Assembly (NCBI GenBank): GCA_002049455.2
Contig: KV918992.1
Coordinates: forward strand, 62,001 to 126,000
Direction: 5' to 3'
DNA from: Porphyra umbilicalis
Taxonomy: Eukaryota; Rhodophyta; Bangiophyceae; Bangiales; Bangiaceae
DNA length: 64,000 bases
Position 1 is the first letter of the stretch. Every line of letters begins with the position of its first letter. Made by a program: the position numbers and the translations under genes. The notes below the pieces were generated by a model, which worked only from the letters and a program-made list of their open reading frames with translations, did not search any database and had not been told where the DNA came from. This document shows positions 54,166 to 63,059 of the stretch, in pieces.

Positions 54166-54965
54166 TGCGCGTCGGGCGCCGCACCGTTTGCGCTCGCGGC
54201 GTCGCGCGCGCGCGTCGCGTTTTTTGCACCGCCCGCGTCGGCTGCCGCTACCGTCGCGTCGTCAGCGGGCGACGCCTGGTCCGCATCTATCCGACGAGGC
54301 ACCGGCGGCAGGTCCTGGAGCGACTGCAGGGGTGGCGGTGGCGGTGTCGGTCGACGCGTCGGACCAGTGTGCCAACGGCGTGCAGTGGCCGCAGCCGCCC
54401 AGGCGGGGTCCTCGCAAGCCGGGTTGTGGCGCACGTCGACGGCCTGAACGGTCGACGGCACAGCCGAAACGGTGGCAACGGCGGTGAGCACGTTGTTGGA
54501 CAGATCCAACACTACCAGGCTCGGCACGCCCCTGCGTGTCAGAGCCGCGGGCCACCCTTGCAGCCGGCTGTTGGACAGGTTGAGGACAGCCAGTTGCTTC
54601 ATGGGCGCTGTCGGCATAGTCGCGACCGTCAGCCCACAGTGGCTCAGCCGCGCGTGCTCGAGCGTGGGCGCGAGCGCAGCCAGCACGGCCGTGGGGAAGT
54701 CGTCCAATGGGTTGTGGGAAACGTCCAAGACGCGCACACGCCACCGCGCTTCCATTGCCAGCCAGCCGACATCTCGGATGCTGTTGTGGTGCGCAAAGAC
54801 GCCCCACACGGGCGCGCCCGTCGACTGCAACAGCTGCTTGATGGCCTCCACGACCTCGGCCCGCACGTCAACCGCCTCCTTAATCCCCATGTGGGAGATG
54901 ATCCACTTGCCCTTGTGCTCACGAATCTGTTCGACCACCGCGCCGGCGGCATCGTCGGTATCCAT
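54162..54965 (-). CDS. Leucine-rich repeat protein, copy 2
   Basis: Counterpart of 34289-35092: ATG 54965, 267 residues, same LRR series (VLDVSHNPLDDFP, VLNLSNSRLQGWP, VLDLSNNVL). Asparagine changes at repeat positions (N to P, N to S) compared with copy 1 are conservative for the fold. Frame intact in both copies, suggesting recent duplication or selection. Confidence 0.82.
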   Translation of the reverse strand: MDTDDAAGAVVEQIREHKGKWIISHMGIKEAVDVRAEVVEAIKQLLQSTGAPVWGVFAHHNSIRDVGWLAMEARWRVRVLDVSHNPLDDFPTAVLAALAPTLEHARLSHCGLTVATMPTAPMKQLAVLNLSNSRLQGWPAALTRRGVPSLVVLDLSNNVLTAVATVSAVPSTVQAVDVRHNPACEDPAWAAAATARRWHTGPTRRPTPPPPPLQSLQDLPPVPRRIDADQASPADDATVAAADAGGAKNATRARDAASANGAAPDAH

Positions 54966-55342
54966 CGCACGGGCAGAGGCGTCGGCCGTGACCGCGTCCG
55001 CACGATCTGGGGGGCGCGCGACGCCAGACGGGGCGGCCGCGAGCAGCACACACACGCCGCGTGCGGCCGACGCGCGACCACACGCGGAACGGGTGGCGGG
55101 CGACCCCCGACGGGACGTGCCGACGCCGTTTAAGTAGCCGCGCGGGGGCGCACAGGCCGCCACCGGTCAGACGCAGTGGCAGCGCGCGCGCACACGCGCC
55201 CGTCCAGACGCGTGCGTGTCGCTCAAGTAGCCGTGCAGGTGGGCGGCCGCCGGCGGCACCGCTCCCACCAGAGCAAACGTGGGCCGTCCCAAGTGCGACA
55301 CCGTCGTGCATCCAACAGCGCGGGTGCTGGGGTCGACTTTTG

Positions 55343-56145
55343 GAGACGTCGCCTGGGGCGCGACCTTTTCAAAAGGCGACCCCATTCCCCATACGAGGGT
55401 TTCCACAAGAAAAACGACCCCCCCCACCTCGGACGGCCACTCTGGGGCGTCTGTCGCGCCCCCACGGACAGTGGGGCCCTGCACCACAATCCAATGGAAA
55501 ACCTGCCAGAGTTGACTCTGGCAATCTCTGAGGTTTTACGGTAGCCTGGGGGGCGACGTTTTCAAAAGGCGACCCCATTCCCCATACGAGGGTTTCCACA
55601 AGAAAAACGACCCCCCCCACCTCGGACGGCCGCTCTGGGGCGTCTGTCGCGCACCCACGGACAGTGGGGCCCTGCACCACAATCCAATGGATAACCTGCC
55701 AGAGTTGACTCTGGCAATCTCTGAGGTTTTACAGTAGCCGGGGGGGCGACGTTTTCAAAAGGCGACCCCATTCCCCAGACGAGGGTTTCCACAAGAAAAA
55801 CGACCCCCCCCACCTCGGACGGCCACTCTGGGGCGTCTGCCGCGCACCCACGGACGGTGGGGCCCTGCACCACAATCCAATGGATAACCTGCCAGAGTTG
55901 ACTCTGGCAATCTCTGAGGTTTTACAGTAGCCTGGGGGGCGACATTTTCAAAAGGCGACCCCATTCCCCAGACGAGGGTTTCCACAAGAAAAACGACCCC
56001 CCCCACCTCGGACGGCCACTCTGGGGCGTCTGCCGCGCACCCACGGACGGTGGGGCCCTGCACCACAATCGAATGGATAACCTGCCAGAGTTGACTCTGG
56101 CAATCTCTGAGGTTTTACGGTAGCCTGGGGGGCGACGTTTTCAAA
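55343..56145. repeat. 193-bp minisatellite, four units (copy 2)
   Basis: The core palindrome TGCCAGAGTTGACTCTGGCA recurs near 55505, 55698, 55891 and 56084, exactly 193 bp apart. The unit also carries TTTTCAAAAGGCGACCCC and AAGAAAAACGACCCCCCC. Copy 1 has one unit, so the array has expanded or contracted since duplication. Minus-strand ORFs of 103 codons across units are repeat artefacts. Confidence 0.93.
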
Positions 56146-56433
56146 ACTCAACCAAACCTGCGCACCATGGGCACAGCTACGCGCCGCAGGGCTGTGCAGA
56201 CGCAGCGGAAAGGACAGAGTCGGGTGACGAAAAACATTGAAAAGCCCGTCAGAGAACCAGGCCCACTCGACGGTCAGAGACAGACGCTGTCCCCACGGTG
56301 TTGCTTCCCCCACGCGACACAACCCGCCGAGGCGCTGGTGAGGCGCGACTCTCCCACCGAAAAAGACACCTCGGCAAGCTATCGTGTGGTCCACACCGGC
56401 GTGCTTGCAAGGTCGCGGCCAACACGGTCGCAC

Positions 56434-56904
56434 CTATCGAGTCCCCGGAGACGCAGGCGGCGATGGACGATTCCGACCGACCGTCTTGAGGGAGGCGGTC
56501 TTGGTCGCCTCCTCGGCGTCGGCGACGGGTGCGCGGCGATTGCGCTTGGTCGCAGAGCCCGCAGCACCGACTGATGCCGCGGGCTGCGCGCCAGCCGCGA
56601 AGGCAGCACGTGTGCGCTTGTTGCCGGCGCCGGCAACGGATGCGCGGCGGTGGCGCTTGGTCGCAGAGTCGGCAGCACCGTCTGATGCGCCAGCACCGTC
56701 GGGTGCACGTGGGCGCTTGCGGCCGACACCAGTCGCGGATGCGTCGGATCGCAGTGCGTGTGCAGGGGCATCGGCAGACGCCGGGCGTTCCGCACCGTCA
56801 ACCACACCCGGGTTGTCGTCCAGGGTGCCACCGAGTTCACGCGGGGTCACGGCCAGGAGGGAGGGCATCACCAGCGCTTGCGCCTCCACCGCCTCGCGGG
56901 TCAT
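56434..56904 (-). CDS. Small basic repeat protein (copy 2)
   Basis: Counterpart of 35982-36452: ATG 56904, 156 residues, MTREAVEAQALVMPSLLAV start and the same SATKRxRR modules. The frame is open upstream into the protease region because of an indel near 57030, which is not meaningful. Function unknown. Confidence 0.5.
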   Translation of the reverse strand: MTREAVEAQALVMPSLLAVTPRELGGTLDDNPGVVDGAERPASADAPAHALRSDASATGVGRKRPRAPDGAGASDGAADSATKRHRRASVAGAGNKRTRAAFAAGAQPAASVGAAGSATKRNRRAPVADAEEATKTASLKTVGRNRPSPPASPGTR

Positions 56905-57060
56905 TGGTGGGGTGGGAACGACGCACGCGCGCGTCGCCCCAGGGTGTTGTTGGTGGGTGCACGCGGTCCCGCAGGCCGGTCGGGCCACCGACGAGCGCTG
57001 AGCAGACGAAACGCGCACACGTCGCCGGGGGGGTGGTCTGGAGACTGGGCAGCGGACCCT

Positions 57061-57066
57061 CTTATA
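57061..57066 (-). promoter_or_regulatory. TATA box of basic repeat protein gene, copy 2
   Basis: Minus strand GTTTATAAGAGG, 157 bp upstream of ATG 56904. Confidence 0.55.
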
Positions 57067-57271
57067 AACACCGCCAGGAGGCGTCGAGACAAGAAAAAAA
57101 AGGGGGCCGCCGCGCACGGCCGCTGTCCGGTCGTGCGCGGCGGTGATCAAATCTACAAAACCCGTCGCAATTGGCCAACAAACACTCGCGCCACGTGCCA
57201 CCACACGCCCTGTCTGTCGGTTGCACTCGGGGCCCCCTGCCTGGACGGCACGCACGCGCGTCACGCACGGG

Positions 57272-58189
57272 TCACTCAACTTGGGACTTGGCCATAGACT
57301 CATCCCAGTCGAGAATGCCATTGCGCCACGAGCGGAGGAACTGTTGCCACGAGTCACCGGAAGTGGGACCGACCCAATACTGCTCCTCTTGGTCCGGGCC
57401 CCAACGTTCGAGCCACAACCGAGACCGGCCGACGTCCGACTCTCGGAAGTACGCGTCCGCAGCGGCCAGTAGAAAGGCACCGCACAAGTTGCCGTGGGTT
57501 TGCGGCCCGACGGTGATGCGGTGCACGGGCGTGGCACTGACAAGCGTCTCGACCAGGTGCTGTCGATCGCCAGCGGCGACCGCCTTGTGCACGCGAAACA
57601 TGTCGAGAATCCAGGAGCGCACAACGGCAACGCCGTAGCGCTCGTGGTCCCACAGCGAGCGAAACGAGTTGAAGACGAGGAAGTGACACGGTGCGTCGGG
57701 AACGGGCGGGGACGTCGGTGGCGGCGCCCACGCTGCCTCGCGGCCACTGTCGTGGGTGCTCTCCGCCACCGCCGTGTGAAGCACAGGGAGCAGCGCAGGT
57801 GGGTTGACGACGACCAAAAGGAACCAGTGATCCTCCATGACGACTGGCAGTAGAATGTGTGATTGGTCGAAAATGTCACGGCGCAGGAACTGGTGGAAGT
57901 TGGTGCAAAACGGGTGCCACGGATCTGCGGCCCACTGGCCCACGGCCGGGGCACGCGAGCCCGTCTGTCGCTCGCCGCTCTCTCCGCCGAGCATGCGCCC
58001 GACGACGGCGCTGTCCACAATCCACGTCGCGGACGAGGTGGCCATGTCGGCGGAGAGGGTCAGGAGCGCGGTGAGTAGTGCATTGACAATGTCGTCGGTA
58101 AAGTCACGGCCGAGGAGGACCCCGTTGATGATAGAGCGCGGCACGGAGTGACGTGGCCAAAGAACGATCTTATCAGGAGCGCGCGGCAT
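57272..58189 (-). CDS. Ulp1/C48-like cysteine protease, copy 2
   Basis: Counterpart of 36821-37738: ATG 58189, 305 residues. His (MEDHWFLLVV), Asn in place of Asp (FLVFNSF), Gln and Cys (PQTHGNLCGAF) are all retained. Substitutions relative to copy 1 are few and mostly conservative (for example V to G before VAVVRSW, L to F in DAYFRESD), which suggests the fold is preserved. Confidence 0.65.
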   Translation of the reverse strand: MPRAPDKIVLWPRHSVPRSIINGVLLGRDFTDDIVNALLTALLTLSADMATSSATWIVDSAVVGRMLGGESGERQTGSRAPAVGQWAADPWHPFCTNFHQFLRRDIFDQSHILLPVVMEDHWFLLVVVNPPALLPVLHTAVAESTHDSGREAAWAPPPTSPPVPDAPCHFLVFNSFRSLWDHERYGVAVVRSWILDMFRVHKAVAAGDRQHLVETLVSATPVHRITVGPQTHGNLCGAFLLAAADAYFRESDVGRSRLWLERWGPDQEEQYWVGPTSGDSWQQFLRSWRNGILDWDESMAKSQVE

Positions 58190-58359
58190 GGCGGCAACCA
58201 ACGGCAACGACGGGCCGGCACGTGCACTCGACGCTCGGGCACCAACGTGCTGCGGCGGGCGTCTCCTCTGCATCACGCGTCGCGGGAGTGCACCGCCCGC
58301 GGGCTGCCGGCGACAACGGAACGTGCACGGCCACCACCGCCGTGCTTTGTCGAGCCTTT

Positions 58360-58365
58360 CTTATA
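58360..58365 (-). promoter_or_regulatory. TATA box of Ulp1-like gene, copy 2
   Basis: Minus strand GCCTATAAGAAAGG, 171 bp upstream of ATG 58189. Confidence 0.6.
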
Positions 58366-58626
58366 GGCACCGCCGGCGACCGACCGCGCCACGTGCCGGA
58401 TTCACAGGCAGGTCGGAAGGGACGGGGGCTGCAATTGTGAAAAGCATATTGGCAGGGCCAACGGTGGCCGGTGTTCTACCCACCCTAAAATCGACAGTCT
58501 TTTGGCACCTCACGCAAAGCGCAAAAAGGGGAGCACCACTGACATTCGAGCAGCAACGGTGGGGTGGGGTCACAAAAAAACAGCAGCCCACGAACACACA
58601 AGCGCACACTGCCGATATTGTATGCG

Positions 58627-61600
58627 TCAGGCCGTCGACGTGGAGGTGAAACTGCCCTCTGAGCTCGACCCAGATGAGAAGCCCTCCGAGTCGGATGATG
58701 AGGAGGTGCTGGAGGAGGATCCCGAGGGGGAGCCACCGGCCTCGCACTCCACATCCTTGGCGCTCGCCGCACGTTGCCCGTCCGAGTCGGACGACGGCTG
58801 CGCTTCGGATGGTAGTAGCCGGACCATCCTCGACAATGTCGCGTCGCGGGGCGGTGCGGTCATCCCAGCCAACGCCGTGTGGGCACGCAGCGTCGGCCTC
58901 GCCGGCCTGGGGGAGGGCACGACGCGGGCGGTGGTCGCTTCCAACTCCCCAGGGTCAAACGCCCGCAGGCTGACGTGCGCCTGGGCCGCCGCTGTCAGCG
59001 CCTCCATGGCAATCGTCATGCCCGGGGCACGCTCCGAGCCGCTGCCCCTGTCCACAACCCGATGGCCACGAACGCCTCCCTGTGCCAGGTGCAGCTCGTA
59101 AACAGCGCAGGCTCCGCCTCGCAGCGGGGGCGCGTCTGGTAGGTTGGGATGCGTGCGCCGCAAGACCATGGTGACCACGTCGTCGGCTTCGACCCCCGAG
59201 TACATGACCGCGACGCGCGCCACGACCTCCCGACTGGCGTACGCGTAGTGGAGGTCCTGGCGGATGAACGTGACGGAGAAGGGGGGCAGGACCGCAAGTG
59301 TAGACGACGCCCCCCACTCAATGACATGCGCGTTGGTCGCCGTGACGAGCGCCACAAAGTTGCCGTCTGCTCGTACGGTCGAAAACTCTGGCGCCACGAT
59401 TGGGTCCGGCTCCCCATAGTGGAAGAACGGACTGCGAACCGCGTCAGAGGCCGTCACTCGCACGTGACCACCCCCGGCTTCGACGCGGCGTTCTTCGACC
59501 ACGTGTCGGGCGTCCTCCTGCTCGTGTGCGGCACGGAACGCCGCCGTCAAGTGGTGAAAGATGCACGCAATCAGGAGGTCCACCTTGGCGGCGGCAGGCC
59601 GGTCCTTGTCTGCCACACGGCGGCTGTAGTGTATGGTGACAAAGGCGTCCGACGCCGATCGAGAAGCGGCGGTCAACACCTTGACGTCCCCCTCCGACTT
59701 GGTCTTCGCGCCAGCCAGCAACGTCCACAGAGCAGCCGCGACGTCGTGACCGACTGCCCCCATGGTCGTCATGTCTGCGAGGTGGTCCAGCGTGACCCAC
59801 CCTCGACTGAACAGCAGGGTCGCCCTCGCAGTGAAAAAAGCGGCCGCCGCGACCCCGCCCTCAACGCGTTCGTGTGTGAGCTCCGCCGGGCGCTCGCCAA
59901 CGGCAGTCAGCGGTCGCATCCGCTGCAGCAGGCCCCACGTCCGGACGCGCCCGTCGACGGCCAGCCAAAACGGGCGACGGACCGCCAGCCTTGCACGGTG
60001 GTTCGTCGGCACGAGCACACTGAAAGCGGGAGTTGTCAGCACACCCATGAGCGACGGACCATCGCGCTCGGCAGCGGACGCAACCGCGCTGGCATCACAC
60101 GCCCACTCGCGGCGAAACCAGTTGGCGTCCTCTGCGCTCGCCGTGGGGTGCGCGTACACGTGCACAGGGACACCGCTCGCACCTCGAGGGCGACGGTGCC
60201 GCACACCCCCCGTGCGTGTCGTCGGGAGAGTGGCATCCGTCGCTCGGCTGCCACGGGTCGAGCGGGTCACACGCGCCGCTTGTTCGTTTCGAAGAGGGGA
60301 ACGCGCCCGACCGGGTGTGACTTCGACAACCTCGGGAGACCGCCCGCGCCGCGTCGCACCTTTGTCAGACACTGGTGGACGCCTCTTTCGCTGAGCAGCA
60401 CCAGGCGTGGTGCGAGCAGAGGCACGTCGAGAACCGCGTGACAGCGGCGACGCGCCATCCGGCGACACAGTCGCGCGCCCCGCGGCCGACGTGGCAAGCG
60501 CCGTCGCGGGTGTCGTGGGAGGCTCGCCACCATTCGCACCATCACCTGCCCGGGCACGTCCGCCTCGGTCGTCCACGTGAGAGTTCCCGGTGGGGTCCAG
60601 GCCGTGTGCGTCCATCCGGCCAGCGGGCCCGTCCCCATCACCGTCGCCAGAGGCGCCACCGTCAGACACGAGGGGGGTAGCGGGCGGGCCGCCGCCACCA
60701 GAGCCCCCACCGTCCCCACCACCGTCGCCAGAGGCCGCACCATCAGCCGCACGGGGTCCGGTGCCGGCGGGCCCGTCCCCATCACCGTCGCCAGAGGTGG
60801 CACCGTCAGACAGGTGGGGGGTACCGGGCGGGCCGTCGCCACCAGAGCCCCCACCGTCCCCACCACCGTCGCCAGAGGCCGCACCGTCAGCCGCACGGGG
60901 TCCGGTGCCGGCGGGCCCGTCCCCGTCACCGTCGCCAGAGGTGGCACCGTCAGACAGGTGGGGGGTACCGGGCGGGCCGTCGCCACCAGCGGCATCCGCC
61001 AAACCCCACTGGCCGGCACCCTCGAGAGCACGACACGCAAGCTCGTCCCCGGTTGGTACACGAACCACAGGTAGTGGCCCTGACGACGTCTTTTGAAAAA
61101 GGTCCATAAAGCTCGGCGAGTCCTCGCCGTCAAGGTGCGCAAGAGCCTCGTCAACGTCCGGGCCGAGTGCGGGCGCATTGGCATCCTCTTCGTCGGCCGC
61201 GTCTGCGTCGGAGGCGCATGGCAGACCAGGGACGACCCACGGCACAATGGGCGGGTGCTCGGAATCCTGCCGGAGCGAGTCCACAAGGTCGGCGCGCAAG
61301 GCATTCCCTTGGGCCTGAAACAGCCCGTCACTGTCCTCCTCAACAGATGACGGCGGGGGAGCGAGGTGGCGAAACGTGGACACCAAACGGTCCTCAACCG
61401 ACGGGTACAGCACATCGGCAGCAGGCCCCGGATGCAGCGCCAACACCTCCTCCAGCGATCTCCCGGCGATCACCGCAGCTGCCGTCATGCCTCGCACAAA
61501 GGGAACAAAGGAGTCGCCAATACGCTTGGCTAGGGCGACCGTCAGGGTGGGGTGATCGACCCCCTCCCAGGGTCGAGGCGTGTCGCCATCAATACCCATG

Positions 61601-62430
61601 TGCACGTCGTACCACGCCTCAAACACGCGCAGCAGCACGCAGCGAACTTGGTTCCGCTCGTCGGCCGACGAGTCGGGGGCGAGAGGCTTGCGCAGGCTTG
61701 GGGCGCCCAACACCGTCAGACTGTAGCGGTAGTGAGGGTAGGTGGGTGGCTCAAAGCGGCCCTCCTCCAGAGTCTTCCCCAGAAACTGTAGCGCCCTGGG
61801 GCTCTCCAGAAAGGTAAAGACAGCCTTGACCAGCGTCTCAACAGCCTTACGTCGAGCAGCAAATGTCCTCGGCACCTCCCTGAAAGAGACGTACAGCTGC
61901 TTGGTGGTGTACCCAGCGGCATACTCGGCTGCACTGCTAATGCTGAGCGCAATGGCAGTCTCCGCCGACCAGGCTCGGAAGAACATGAGGTTGGTGGTGA
62001 TGCTGTCGTACGCCGTCGTGCGTGCGATGTTGTGGCCTTGATCGTTGTACTCCATCGCCAGAAGGGCGCGCATGGAGTCACAGAGCGAAACGCTCTGCTC
62101 ATCTTGGTCGACAATGACGAGGGCGCGAATGTTGTCCTCTGCACCCAAGATACCCTCCCGCAGCGCTTGAAGGATCGCGCTCACACGATGACCGCCGTCG
62201 CATGGAATGAAGAAGGACGGGTCCTCACGGTCGAGGCACAAGATCGATGCATGCGCCACTGGCAATGTGCGATATTGCCGAATGGTTGCCAGGATGTCAC
62301 GAACCAATGAGCTGGACTGACGGCGGGGCATCAGATCCGGAATGCGCAGGCTTCCGACCTTCACATCGCGCAAGACAGTGGGGGGCAGGGGCACCGACCC
62401 GTCGGCCGCGCCAGCCAGAGACGCCGCCAT
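58627..62430 (-). CDS. Large protein with N-terminal ParB/DGQHR-like domain, intact (copy 2)
   Basis: ATG 62430 (MAASLAGAADGSVPLPP) gives 1,267 residues; the frame is open further up through the promoter repeats, but those codons lie upstream of TATA boxes. Residues 1-150 contain IPCDGGHRVSAILQAL, an aspartate-Gly-His-Arg motif as in ParB/Srx and DGQHR folds, then AMEYNDQGHNIARTT. A helical region to about 480 follows. Next is a VNTR of Gly/Asp/Ala units (about 600-700), a basic stretch (RASARTTPGAAQRKRRPP), a conserved C-terminal domain (about 780-1150, with FRREWACDASAV, FVTIHYSRRVADKD, NAHVIEWGASS, ITKs absent) that I do not recognise, and a Ser/Glu tail. Function is unknown; nuclease, partition or DNA-recognition roles are possible. 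It is the best candidate for the element's own mobility or maintenance factor, by elimination. Confidence 0.62.
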   Translation of the reverse strand: MAASLAGAADGSVPLPPTVLRDVKVGSLRIPDLMPRRQSSSLVRDILATIRQYRTLPVAHASILCLDREDPSFFIPCDGGHRVSAILQALREGILGAEDNIRALVIVDQDEQSVSLCDSMRALLAMEYNDQGHNIARTTAYDSITTNLMFFRAWSAETAIALSISSAAEYAAGYTTKQLYVSFREVPRTFAARRKAVETLVKAVFTFLESPRALQFLGKTLEEGRFEPPTYPHYRYSLTVLGAPSLRKPLAPDSSADERNQVRCVLLRVFEAWYDVHMGIDGDTPRPWEGVDHPTLTVALAKRIGDSFVPFVRGMTAAAVIAGRSLEEVLALHPGPAADVLYPSVEDRLVSTFRHLAPPPSSVEEDSDGLFQAQGNALRADLVDSLRQDSEHPPIVPWVVPGLPCASDADAADEEDANAPALGPDVDEALAHLDGEDSPSFMDLFQKTSSGPLPVVRVPTGDELACRALEGAGQWGLADAAGGDGPPGTPHLSDGATSGDGDGDGPAGTGPRAADGAASGDGGGDGGGSGGDGPPGTPHLSDGATSGDGDGDGPAGTGPRAADGAASGDGGGDGGGSGGGGPPATPLVSDGGASGDGDGDGPAGRMDAHGLDPTGNSHVDDRGGRARAGDGANGGEPPTTPATALATSAAGRATVSPDGASPLSRGSRRASARTTPGAAQRKRRPPVSDKGATRRGRSPEVVEVTPGRARSPLRNEQAARVTRSTRGSRATDATLPTTRTGGVRHRRPRGASGVPVHVYAHPTASAEDANWFRREWACDASAVASAAERDGPSLMGVLTTPAFSVLVPTNHRARLAVRRPFWLAVDGRVRTWGLLQRMRPLTAVGERPAELTHERVEGGVAAAAFFTARATLLFSRGWVTLDHLADMTTMGAVGHDVAAALWTLLAGAKTKSEGDVKVLTAASRSASDAFVTIHYSRRVADKDRPAAAKVDLLIACIFHHLTAAFRAAHEQEDARHVVEERRVEAGGGHVRVTASDAVRSPFFHYGEPDPIVAPEFSTVRADGNFVALVTATNAHVIEWGASSTLAVLPPFSVTFIRQDLHYAYASREVVARVAVMYSGVEADDVVTMVLRRTHPNLPDAPPLRGGACAVYELHLAQGGVRGHRVVDRGSGSERAPGMTIAMEALTAAAQAHVSLRAFDPGELEATTARVVPSPRPARPTLRAHTALAGMTAPPRDATLSRMVRLLPSEAQPSSDSDGQRAASAKDVECEAGGSPSGSSSSTSSSSDSEGFSSGSSSEGSFTSTSTA
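60620..61000. repeat. In-frame VNTR in ParB-like gene, about five units (copy 2)
   Basis: Alternating SDGATSGDGDGDGPAGTGP and AADGAASGDGGG units; copy 1 has about 12. Unit loss or gain is in frame. Confidence 0.88.
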
Positions 62431-62517
62431 GACACTCTCAGCGTCGCACGGTTGAGGGGGTGGGGGGGTTGAGAAGCACGACGCCGTCTCGGGGTGTGAC
62501 AGGTGCGGCACCACGGG

Positions 62518-63005
62518 GTCCGGTCCGTAACCCGACTGCGCGGGCACGCACAGGGTCCAGGTCTTATATAGGCCGGTGGCACACCAGTGGTCGGTCGGCA
62601 CACCACGCTCAAGCAGTGTCCGCAACCCCCCACGTCCCGACCCTCCCCCACGCGGCCACCGCGGGTGCGGCCTGGGGACACCCCTGCGCGTCACCAGCGG
62701 GTCCGGTCCGTAACCCGACTGCGCGGGCACGCACAGGGTCCAGGTCTTATATAGGCCGGTGGCACACCAGTGGTCGGTCGGCACACCACGCTCAAGCAGT
62801 GTCCGCAACCCCCCCACGTCCCGACCCTCCCCCACGCGGCCACCGCGGGTGCGGCCTGGGGACACCCCTGCGCGTCACCAGCGGGTCCGGTCCGTAACCC
62901 GACTGCGCGGGCACGCACAGGGTCCAGGTCTTATATAGGCCTGTGGCACACCAGTGGTCGGTCGGCACACCACGCTCAAGCAGTGTCCGCAACCCCCCCA
63001 CGACG
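62518..63005 (-). promoter_or_regulatory. Tandem array of three TATA-box units upstream of ParB-like gene, copy 2
   Basis: Minus-strand TATATAAG at 62570-62563, 62753-62746 and 62937-62930, spaced 183-184 bp, in GGCCTATATAAGACCTGG context. Same unit number as copy 1. Confidence 0.75.
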
Positions 63006-63059
63006 CGACTTTCCCCCAGGGGGCGGCCTCGGAGCACCCCCGCGCGTCGGTGGTGACCC

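Noticed and set aside
55369..56066. Series of 103-codon minus-strand ORFs
   Set aside because: They recur with the 193-bp unit and read through the minisatellite; repeat artefacts.
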